Position numbers and translations under genes: made by a program
Part shown: piece after piece, positions 7,209-13,452 of the stretch
Layout of the letters: every line of letters begins with the position of its first letter
Position numbering within the stretch: the first letter of the stretch is position 1
The notes under the pieces: model-generated
What the model was told of the DNA's origin: nothing
Databases searched by the model: none
The model's input: the letters and a program-made list of their open reading frames with translations, nothing else
Origin: an uncultured Dorea sp.
GTDB taxonomy: Bacteria > Bacillota > Clostridia > Lachnospirales > Lachnospiraceae
DNA length: 18,553 nt
Assembly: GCA_900543415.1 (NCBI GenBank)
Contig: UQRE01000042.1
Location: 1 to 18,553, forward strand
Reading direction: 5' to 3'

Positions 7209-8480
7209 ATGAATGTATTGATTGTAGGAAGCGGCGGAAGAGAGCATGCAATTGCATATTGTGTGGCAAAAAGTGAGAAAGTAGATAAAATTTATTGTAC
7301 TCCGGGAAATGCAGGAATTGCTCAGTTGGCAGAGTGTGCGCCGATCGGAGCGATGGAATTTGATAAAATTGTAGCATTTGCAAAAGAAAAAGAAGTAGAT
7401 CTGGTGATTGTAGGAATGGATGATCCACTTGTAGGTGGGCTTGTGGATGAATTGGAAGCGGCAGGTATCCGAGCGTTTGGACCGAAGAAAAATGCTGCGA
7501 TTTTAGAGGGATCTAAAGCATTTTCAAAGGATCTTATGAAGAAATATCACATTCCGACAGCGGCGTATGAGAATTTTACCGATTCTGATAAAGCGCTTGC
7601 TTATCTGGGAACTGCAAAATTCCCAATTGTGTTAAAGGCAGATGGACTGGCGCTTGGGAAAGGTGTACTGATCTGTCAGAATCTGGAAGAGGCAAAAGAA
7701 GGCGTGAAAGAAATCATGCTGGATAAAAAGTTTGGAACTGCGGGAAATGAAATGATTATTGAAGAATTTATGACAGGCCGCGAAGTGTCCGTGCTTTCAT
7801 TTGTTGACGGGAATACGATCAAAACTATGACATCCGCGCAGGATCATAAGCGTGCAGGAGATGGCGATACAGGCTTAAATACAGGAGGAATGGGAACATT
7901 TTCCCCAAGTCCGTTCTACACGAAAGAAGTAGAAGAATTCTGTGAGAAGTATATTTATCAGGCGACAGTTGATGCAATGAAAGCTGAGGGAAGACCATTT
8001 AAGGGGGTTATCTTCTTTGGGCTGATGCTGACAGAAGATGGACCGAAGGTGCTGGAGTACAATGCAAGGTTCGGAGATCCAGAAGCTCAGGTTGTCCTTC
8101 CGAGAATGAAAAACGATATCATAGAAGTGGTGGAGGCTTGTATTGACGGAACCTTGGATCAGATCGATCTGCAATTTGAGGACAATGCGGCAGTCTGCGT
8201 AGTGCTCGCCAGCGAAGGTTATCCTGTGAAATATGAAAAAGGATTAGAGATTACCGGATTGGAAGCGTTTGAAAAAGAGGAAGGATATTATTGCTTCCAT
8301 GCGGGAACCCGTGAAGAAAATGGAAAGATTCTTACGAACGGAGGCCGTGTTCTTGGAATTACAGCCAAAGGAAAAGATTTAAAAGAAGCTCGCGCAAATG
8401 CCTATGCGGCAACTGAGTGGGTGCAGTTTGATAATAAATATATGCGTCACGATATCGGAAAAGCAATTGATGAGGCGTAG
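7209..8480 (+). CDS. purD: Phosphoribosylamine-glycine ligase (GAR synthetase)
   Basis: Joins phosphoribosylamine and glycine with ATP to give GAR, the substrate of PurN. It is an ATP-grasp enzyme of 423 residues, normal for the family. The N-terminus NVLIVGSGGREHAIA is diagnostic. Other family blocks are FPIVLKADGLALGKGV, EEFMTGREVSVLSF, QDHKRAGDGDTGLNTGGMG, and the metal/ATP-site block PKVLEYNARFGDPEAQ. The frame is open back to an ATG at 7155 inside the upstream hairpin. The ATG at 7209 is preferred because AGGAGG at 7196-7201 is 7 bases before it and the protein then begins as expected. Last gene of the run; a terminator follows. Confidence 0.96.
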   Translation: MNVLIVGSGGREHAIAYCVAKSEKVDKIYCTPGNAGIAQLAECAPIGAMEFDKIVAFAKEKEVDLVIVGMDDPLVGGLVDELEAAGIRAFGPKKNAAILEGSKAFSKDLMKKYHIPTAAYENFTDSDKALAYLGTAKFPIVLKADGLALGKGVLICQNLEEAKEGVKEIMLDKKFGTAGNEMIIEEFMTGREVSVLSFVDGNTIKTMTSAQDHKRAGDGDTGLNTGGMGTFSPSPFYTKEVEEFCEKYIYQATVDAMKAEGRPFKGVIFFGLMLTEDGPKVLEYNARFGDPEAQVVLPRMKNDIIEVVEACIDGTLDQIDLQFEDNAAVCVVLASEGYPVKYEKGLEITGLEAFEKEEGYYCFHAGTREENGKILTNGGRVLGITAKGKDLKEARANAYAATEWVQFDNKYMRHDIGKAIDEA

Positions 8481-8504
8481 AAATTATATTACATAAAGAT
8501 AAAG

Positions 8505-8550
8505 AGCAAGGTTATATCATATCACAATATGTATGTGACCTTGCTTTTTA
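8505..8550 (+). terminator. Intrinsic terminator after purD
   Basis: AGCAAGGT (8505-8512) pairs with ACCTTGCT (8538-8545), with partial extra pairing inside the AT-rich loop, followed by a T run. It marks the end of the pyrE-to-purD transcript. Confidence 0.85.
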
Positions 8551-8605
8551 TTATGAAATAATCGATTTTATTCATAATATCTATAAGACTATAGATATTA
8601 TGAAT
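8551..8605. repeat. Perfect 16-bp inverted repeat with an extra TTATGAA arm
   Basis: ATTCATAATATCTATA (8570-8585) and its exact reverse complement (8590-8605) flank the spacer AGAC. A third TTATGAA at 8551-8557 faces the left arm across an imperfect palindrome centred on ATCGAT. The sequence is almost pure A/T and has no T tract, so it is not a typical terminator. It lies just upstream of the likely promoter of the LRR gene. An operator or a cruciform are both possible. Confidence 0.75.
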
Positions 8606-8634
8606 TTAAAAAAGAATAGTTTCTATGATATGAT
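8601..8634 (+). promoter_or_regulatory. Weak candidate promoter of the LRR gene
   Basis: Two overlapping TATGAT -10-like boxes (8624-8629 and 8629-8634) lie about 40 bases before the start codon. The -35 is poor (TGAATT or TTAAAA at 17 bp) and overlaps the inverted repeat, so a bound protein there would affect initiation. Confidence 0.3.
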
Positions 8635-8671
8635 ATAGGAGCTATAAGTATTTTATGAGGAGGAAAAAAAT

Positions 8672-10579
8672 GTGAGGAAGAAAGGATTTGTTTTGTTGGC
8701 AGCACTTTTTGCGTTGGGAGCGGTGGAGCTGAATGTTCATGCCGAACTTGCAGATGCAAATCCGCCGACAGCAACAGAAGAAACATATCAACCATTTCAC
8801 CCGAATCTCGACGAGGACATGGTGATTATTGAAACGGAAGCTGATATGGAAGAAGAAAACCAGACGGTGTATGAGGAGGTTGAATTGAATGAAGTGACTT
8901 TTCCGGATGAAGAGTTTCGGAAATTTGTCGCTTTAACATTTGACACAAATAGTGATGGAACACTTCAGTCAGACGAAATTCGAGAGGCGAAAGAATTGAA
9001 TACTGATTATGAGGTGTATTTTTCGTCTGTGAAAGGTATTGAATATTTGAAAAATTTAAAGAGATTTTCAGCACCGATGGCAGGAATTTCATCCATTGAT
9101 GTATCAAATAATCTAAAATTACAGATTTTGGAGGTTAGTTATAATACGGAATTGACATCCATTGATGTCACAAATAATAAAGAACTTCGTATTTTGGACA
9201 TTTCAGATACACCGATCAGTACAGTGGATGTGAGCAAGAATTCAGAATTAAGATGGCTTTATTGTTTCAATTCAGACTCGGAAATTCCATGTAACATCAA
9301 AAAAATTGATGTAAGTCACAATCCGAAATTGAAGAGATTAGATTTATCTCATACAGATATTGATTCTATTGATATTTCGAAGAATCCGAAACTTCAGGCG
9401 TTGAATATTGAAAACACAAAAGTAATTTCTGTTGATACGAGCAAAAACAGAGATTTATATGAATTTTATTTTAAGAACACAGATATTTCCAAGGTAGACT
9501 TTACGAAAAACTGGAACTTGGCTCAAATTATTGCATCGAATACCAAAATTAAAAGCATTGATGTTAGTCATTGTCGGAATCTGTTTGTGTTATATGTGCA
9601 AAATCTTCCAATCCGAGAAATAGATTTTAGCAATTGTCCGAATTTATATGAATTGTTTGCATCCAATTGTGCATTGGAAAGACTAGATGTATCAAAACAT
9701 AAATATTTGAATTGCCTTGAAATTGATGGAACCAAGATTAGTGAACTTGATATTCGAAATAGTACAGCGATTAACGGACTTTCGATTTCTGGATCTAATA
9801 TTACCAAATTAGATGTTTCAAAAAACAAAGAATTAAAAAGATTAGAATTGAATGATACTAAAATTCAGAATTTGGATATTTCCAAAAATAAGAAATTGGG
9901 AAAACTTTACCTTAATAATACAAATATTTCAAATCTTAAAACATTAGATTTATCTGGATATAAAAAGCTTGAAGAGCTGAGTTGTGAAAATGCTAACATT
10001 GAAAAACTTATTTTGCCGGAAGAATGTCCGGATTTGTATTTGTTGAATTGTGCAGGGAACCATTTGAAAGAATTAGATTTGTCGAAAGTTCCTATGCTTT
10101 GGTGGGATCTGAAATATTCCCCACAGACCATAAATGCACCGGCAGATAAAACAGGTGATGTTATTAGCATTGACTTAAACAAGCTTGTTGCTGATCGCAC
10201 AAAAGTGACAGTTGCAGAAGCGGATCACTATACATATGATGCCGAAAAAGGAATTATTACATTTTTAAGCCCTGATAATTTAGAGTTTTCTTATGTTTAT
10301 GCACATGGATATCAGCATGATGCAAATGCAGAACCGATGAAGGTTCAAGCGAAAGCAGTGGTTGCTCCAGAGGATGACGAAATAATATCCGGAGATGATA
10401 AAAATGACTCAGAAGGTTCGAATGAATCAAATGGATCAAAAGATAAAATTTCCGGAAATGAAAAACACAATGTGCCGAAAACGGGAGACGCATCAAATTA
10501 TCTCATTTGGCTTTTGACTTTGGGGGGCTCAATGTCTGTGGTTTTGTTTTTTATTACAAAAAAGGTATTGAATCGATAA
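8672..10579 (+). CDS. Secreted, sortase-anchored leucine-rich-repeat protein with EF-hand-like loop
   Basis: A 635-residue surface protein. A signal peptide covers about residues 1-24 (basic MRKK, hydrophobic core, cleavage after NVHA). An acidic stretch follows. Residues 91-102 form a full 12-residue EF-hand/dockerin-like calcium loop (DTNSDGTLQSDE). From about 141 to 485 there are some 15 leucine-rich repeats, mostly exactly 21 residues long, with the core IDVSKNxxLxxL. A Ser/Asn/Asp-rich linker leads to a cell-wall sorting signal: VPKTG at 601-605 (an LPXTG variant), a hydrophobic helix and the basic tail KKVLNR. The start is GTG at 8672 with AGGAGG at 8658-8663, 8 bases upstream; the ATG at 8670 runs straight into TGA. 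Repeat spacing resembles internalin-like binding proteins, but the ligand is unknown. It is a single-gene unit between two terminators. Confidence 0.9.
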   Translation: MRKKGFVLLAALFALGAVELNVHAELADANPPTATEETYQPFHPNLDEDMVIIETEADMEEENQTVYEEVELNEVTFPDEEFRKFVALTFDTNSDGTLQSDEIREAKELNTDYEVYFSSVKGIEYLKNLKRFSAPMAGISSIDVSNNLKLQILEVSYNTELTSIDVTNNKELRILDISDTPISTVDVSKNSELRWLYCFNSDSEIPCNIKKIDVSHNPKLKRLDLSHTDIDSIDISKNPKLQALNIENTKVISVDTSKNRDLYEFYFKNTDISKVDFTKNWNLAQIIASNTKIKSIDVSHCRNLFVLYVQNLPIREIDFSNCPNLYELFASNCALERLDVSKHKYLNCLEIDGTKISELDIRNSTAINGLSISGSNITKLDVSKNKELKRLELNDTKIQNLDISKNKKLGKLYLNNTNISNLKTLDLSGYKKLEELSCENANIEKLILPEECPDLYLLNCAGNHLKELDLSKVPMLWWDLKYSPQTINAPADKTGDVISIDLNKLVADRTKVTVAEADHYTYDAEKGIITFLSPDNLEFSYVYAHGYQHDANAEPMKVQAKAVVAPEDDEIISGDDKNDSEGSNESNGSKDKISGNEKHNVPKTGDASNYLIWLLTLGGSMSVVLFFITKKVLNR

Positions 10580-10590
10580 TTGATTAAAAA

Positions 10591-10628
10591 GTAGGCTGTA
10601 CTAGAAATAAGTACAGCCTACGGTGTTT
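10591..10628. terminator. Bidirectional terminator between the LRR gene and the RpiR-type regulator
   Basis: GTAGGCTGTACT (10591-10602) pairs perfectly with 10610-10621 around a 7-base loop. A T run follows on the plus strand (GTTTTT) and an A run precedes it (TTAAAAA), so it can serve both converging genes. Confidence 0.9.
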
Positions 10629-10653
10629 TTATAACGTTGCCTTTGTGAGAATT

Positions 10654-11511
10654 CTAATAATTGCCTAATTTACCGAGATAGCGATCCAGTTTCTTCAGTT
10701 TCTTTTCTAATCCTTTTACTTTATGGCTGATTGTTTCAAGTAGCGCTTCAGCCACAAACTGTGGGGCGATCAATGAGTTGAAAAACGCATTGCTGTCTAC
10801 CGGTACAGTAAAAAGTACTGTAGCATAGGGGGCTAAAAGAGCGCTTGGTTTGTCAGTGATCAGGATGATCGATGCGCCACTTTCTTTTGCAAGTTCTACA
10901 GTGACTTTATCAAGAGAAGAGTACCGCGGAAAACTGAAAACGATCAGACAATCGTCCTTAGTAATGTTATGCATATGGTCAATTGGTGTGATAGAACTTG
11001 AATTTGTAGTCTCCACATTGATCAGCATATGTTTTAGGTATAATAAGAAGTAGTCTGCCAGACAGGTATTTCCTCTGGAAGCCGCCACATATTTGTGTTT
11101 GCTTGAAATGATTATATCTGCAGCTTCTTCGAACAATGCAGGGGTATTGCTGGCAAAGACCGATTCCAGATTTTTTGCTGCATTCTTTAAATGCCGCTTG
11201 ATGTAATCGGAATTGTTGTCAAATTTAGCACGTTTCACAACGCGTTGGGCAGGTACGGTGATCGTACTTGATATACTTAGCACTTTGTCCTGATAATCTT
11301 TTCTCAAAGATTTTTGAAAATCCATGAATCCATTGAAGCCCAAAGAACGGCTGAAACGGATTACAGAAGATTCACTGACGCCAAGTTTGGAAGCAATTTC
11401 GGTAGAAGTCATAAAACATGCGTCAGCTGAATTGTCCAGTATATACTCTGCAATCATCTGTTGCGTCTTTGTCAAGCTTGCATTATGGATTGTTTCTCTT
11501 AATTCTTTCAT
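10654..11511 (-). CDS. MurR/RpiR-family transcriptional regulator
   Basis: A 285-residue DNA-binding protein. The N-terminal helix-turn-helix includes TSTEIASKLGVSESSVIRFSRSLGFNGFMDF, and the C-terminal half is a SIS domain (about residues 120-255), a fold that usually binds phosphorylated sugars. The SIS strand/loop blocks KYVAASRGNTCLADYF and CLIVFSFPRYS...IILITDKPSA are visible. The frame extends to a TTG at 11529. I choose the ATG at 11511 because CGAGG (plus-strand 11521-11525) sits 9 bases upstream of it. The gene is divergent from ald across about 310 bases that contain two matching palindromes, so the likely target is ald. Control of alanine dehydrogenase by an RpiR-type protein is not something I know as established. 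The effector is unknown. Confidence 0.9.
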   Translation of the reverse strand: MKELRETIHNASLTKTQQMIAEYILDNSADACFMTSTEIASKLGVSESSVIRFSRSLGFNGFMDFQKSLRKDYQDKVLSISSTITVPAQRVVKRAKFDNNSDYIKRHLKNAAKNLESVFASNTPALFEEAADIIISSKHKYVAASRGNTCLADYFLLYLKHMLINVETTNSSSITPIDHMHNITKDDCLIVFSFPRYSSLDKVTVELAKESGASIILITDKPSALLAPYATVLFTVPVDSNAFFNSLIAPQFVAEALLETISHKVKGLEKKLKKLDRYLGKLGNY

Positions 11512-11632
11512 AAGCAGATACCTCGACAATAAATAATAGATTTTTAAATCGTTATAAACTAATTAAATTTAACCATGAAAATGTAAAATTTGCAAGATAA
11601 ATTGTAGATACAAATGACATAAATTTAACAAA

Positions 11633-11666
11633 AATAAAAGTTTTCGTGAAAAAAATAACTTTTATT
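11633..11666. repeat. Inverted repeat in the RpiR-ald intergenic region
   Basis: AATAAAAGTT (11633-11642) and AACTTTTATT (11657-11666) are exact reverse complements 14 bases apart. The small palindrome TTTTCGTGAAAA (11641-11652) lies between and partly over them. It sits upstream of the ald -10 box. It could be a regulator site or a chance product of the A/T-rich sequence. Confidence 0.5.
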
Positions 11667-11696
11667 GAATAATATAAATGGGTGTGTTACTATAAT
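11665..11696 (+). promoter_or_regulatory. Candidate ald promoter with weak -35
   Basis: A perfect TATAAT lies at 11691-11696. The nearest -35-like element, TTGAAT (11665-11670), is 20 bp away, longer than the optimum of 17. This suggests a promoter that is weak alone or needs help. Transcription would start near 11703, leaving a leader of about 120 bases. Confidence 0.5.
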
Positions 11697-11708
11697 TTTA
11701 GAGACAAA

Positions 11709-11724
11709 TGAACAATATTTTTCA
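11709..11724. promoter_or_regulatory. Candidate operator copy 1, TGAAnAATATTnTTCA
   Basis: TGAACAATATTTTTCA is a 16-bp palindrome with a single mismatched pair. It lies just downstream of the predicted ald start point and matches the second copy at every symmetric position. Its style fits the A/T-rich GAAA/TTTC palindromes reported for RpiR-family proteins. Confidence 0.6.
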
Positions 11725-11738
11725 ACAAATAAAAATGA

Positions 11739-11754
11739 TGAAGAATATTATTCA
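11739..11754. promoter_or_regulatory. Candidate operator copy 2, TGAAnAATATTnTTCA
   Basis: TGAAGAATATTATTCA repeats the palindrome of copy 1 with the same mismatched pair position; the symmetry extends one more pair on each side. The centres are 30 bp apart, about three helical turns, so two dimers could bind the same face. A degenerate left half, TGAATAATAT, occurs at 11666-11675. Confidence 0.6.
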
Positions 11755-11760
11755 TTTAAA

Positions 11761-11787
11761 GTCCCAATCGCGTGCGTTGCGACGGAC
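11761..11787 (+). other. GC-rich hairpin in the ald leader
   Basis: GTCC (11761-11764) pairs with GGAC (11784-11787), and TCGC (11768-11771) with GCGA (11779-11782), around the loop GTGCGTT. It stands out in base composition from its A/T-rich surroundings and lies just upstream of the ald ribosome binding site. Its function is unknown. Confidence 0.4.
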
Positions 11788-11823
11788 ATAAAAATTTTAT
11801 TCAAAATCGGGAGGTAATACAAA

Positions 11824-12942
11824 GTGAAAGTAGGATGTGTAAAAGAGATTAAGAACAACGAGTTCCGTGTGGGTATGACACCTGATAATGTAAAGGCATA
11901 TGTAGGTGCTGGACATGAGGTTTATATCGAGAAAGGTGCCGGAGTAGGTTCAGGATTTATGGATCCGGAGTACGAAGAAGCAGGAGCTAAGATGATCGAT
12001 TCTGCTAAAGAAGTATGGGATACTGTTGAAATGATGATCAAAGTAAAAGAACCATTGCCAGAAGAATATCCATTATTCCATGAAGGATTGATTCTTTATA
12101 CATATCTTCACCTTGCAGCAGACAAACCACAGACAGATGCTTTGTTAGAAGGTAAAGTAAAAGGTGTTGCTTATGAGACATTGTTTGATCCAAGACAAGG
12201 CGGACTTCCACTTCTTGCTCCAATGAGCCAGATTGCAGGACGTCTTTCTATTCAGGAAGGTGCGAAATACCTTGAAAAGACATTTGGCGGAGAAGGTGTT
12301 CTCCTGGCAGGTGTACCGGGAACTCCAAAGGCTAATATCGTAATCCTTGGCGGTGGTAACGTTGGAACAAACGCATGTAAGATTGCGGTAGGTATGGGCG
12401 CTAATGTAACAATTATGGATATCAGTCTTCCAAGACTGGCATACTTAGACGATCTGTTTGGAGCACGTGTTCAGACATTAGTTTCTACAGATGCTAATAT
12501 TGAGAAAGCTGTTAAAGAAGCTGATCTTGTAATCGGTTCTGTACTGATTCCGGGAAAAGCGGCTCCGAAGCTGTTTAAGAAAAAATATCTCAAAGAGATG
12601 AAACCAGGCGCTGTATTCGTAGACGTTGCAGTTGACCAAGGTGGATGTGGTGAGACAACAAGAGTTACATATCACGATGATCCGATCTTTGAGGTTGACG
12701 GAGTTGTACACTACTGTGTAGGAAATATGCCGGGAGCAGTTCCAAGAACATCTACAATCGCTCTGACAAATGCTACATTAAGCTATGGTTTACAGATTGC
12801 AAATAAGGGATTAGAGCAGGCATGTAAAGATAACGAAGTTATCTACTCTGCAGTTAATACATATGATGGAAAACTTACATGCAAGAACGTTGCAGACAGC
12901 TTTGACTGCTACGAGTATGTAGATATCAGAACACTTGCATAA
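11824..12942 (+). CDS. ald: Alanine dehydrogenase
   Basis: NAD-dependent interconversion of L-alanine with pyruvate and ammonia, linking nitrogen and pyruvate metabolism. The 372-residue length is standard. Pyruvate-binding residues line up with characterised enzymes: Arg15, Lys75 and His96, plus the catalytic Asp271 in VDQGGCGE. The Rossmann dinucleotide loop is GGGNVG (176-181). The diagnostic block HYCVGNMPGAVPRTST is also present. It starts with GTG; GGGAGG at 11809-11814 is 9 bases upstream. It is divergent from the RpiR-type gene and monocistronic, ending at a terminator. The codon choice looks more uniform than in its neighbours, as expected for a highly expressed gene; this is an impression, not a calculation. 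Confidence 0.97.
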   Translation: MKVGCVKEIKNNEFRVGMTPDNVKAYVGAGHEVYIEKGAGVGSGFMDPEYEEAGAKMIDSAKEVWDTVEMMIKVKEPLPEEYPLFHEGLILYTYLHLAADKPQTDALLEGKVKGVAYETLFDPRQGGLPLLAPMSQIAGRLSIQEGAKYLEKTFGGEGVLLAGVPGTPKANIVILGGGNVGTNACKIAVGMGANVTIMDISLPRLAYLDDLFGARVQTLVSTDANIEKAVKEADLVIGSVLIPGKAAPKLFKKKYLKEMKPGAVFVDVAVDQGGCGETTRVTYHDDPIFEVDGVVHYCVGNMPGAVPRTSTIALTNATLSYGLQIANKGLEQACKDNEVIYSAVNTYDGKLTCKNVADSFDCYEYVDIRTLA

Positions 12943-12983
12943 TAATTAGGAAAACTTCTAAACTTAATTCCTTCAAAGTTGTG

Positions 12984-13022
12984 AAAGGGGCTTACACATT
13001 TTTGTTGTAAGCCTCTTTTAAT
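12984..13022 (+). terminator. Intrinsic terminator after ald
   Basis: GGGGCTTACA (12987-12996) pairs with TGTAAGCCTC (13006-13015) with one G-U pair; flanking AAA/TTT lengthens the stem and a T run follows. The distal arm overlaps the -35 of the next promoter. Confidence 0.85.
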
Positions 13023-13044
13023 TATGTTATATTCTATATATAAC
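13005..13044 (+). promoter_or_regulatory. Promoter and candidate operator for the GntR-clpC unit
   Basis: TTGTAA (13005-13010), a 17-bp spacer and TATATT (13028-13033) form a plausible promoter. The inverted repeat GTTATAT-N5-ATATAAC (13026-13032 and 13038-13044) covers the -10 and the start point, ideal for repression. Autoregulation by the adjacent GntR-type protein is inferred. Confidence 0.55.
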
Positions 13045-13070
13045 AAAATACAGAAGAAAAGGTGATGGGC

Positions 13071-13445
13071 TTGTTAATAGAAGTTGATTTTAACAGTGAT
13101 GAAGCGCTTTATGTACAATTGCAGAATCAGATCATTGTAGGAATTGCTATGAATGCAATCAGAGAAGGTGATACATTGCCATCGGTAAGACGCCTTGCGG
13201 AAACCATTGGCATTAACATGCATACGGTGAATAAAGCATATTCTATTTTGAAGCAGGAAGGTTTTATTCAATTGGATAAGAGAAGAGGCGCAGTGATCGC
13301 GTTGGATGCGAATAAGGCAAGAGCGCTCCTTGAGATGGAGGGACAGCTTAAAATATTACTTGCCAAGGGGTGCTGCAAGAATATTTCCAGAGAAGAGGTG
13401 CATGCTTTAGTAGACGAGATATTTGATGAATACAGAAAGGGTTAG
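13071..13445 (+). CDS. GntR-family regulator, YtrA subfamily
   Basis: A 124-residue regulator with an N-terminal winged helix (ALYVQLQNQIIVGIA...GDTLPSVRRLAETIGINMHTVNKAYSILKQEGFI) and a short C-terminal helical tail, the size and layout of YtrA-type GntR proteins. It lacks the large effector domains of other GntR groups. Three in-frame starts are close together: GTG 13062, ATG 13065 and TTG 13071. The TTG gives MLIEVDFNSDEALY and has AAAAGG at 13057-13062, 8 bases upstream, so I choose it; the others cannot be excluded. Most YtrA genes precede ABC transporters; here the partner is clpC, 7 bases downstream, so this protein probably controls clpC and itself. A CC pair near residue 102 might sense metal or redox, which is speculation. 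Confidence 0.9.
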   Translation: MLIEVDFNSDEALYVQLQNQIIVGIAMNAIREGDTLPSVRRLAETIGINMHTVNKAYSILKQEGFIQLDKRRGAVIALDANKARALLEMEGQLKILLAKGCCKNISREEVHALVDEIFDEYRKG

Positions 13446-13452
13446 ACGGTAA

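Noticed and set aside
7027..7428. A 133-codon minus-strand frame across purN-purD.
   Set aside because: It crosses the purN-purD hairpin and both coding sequences and has no recognisable domain; a shadow frame.
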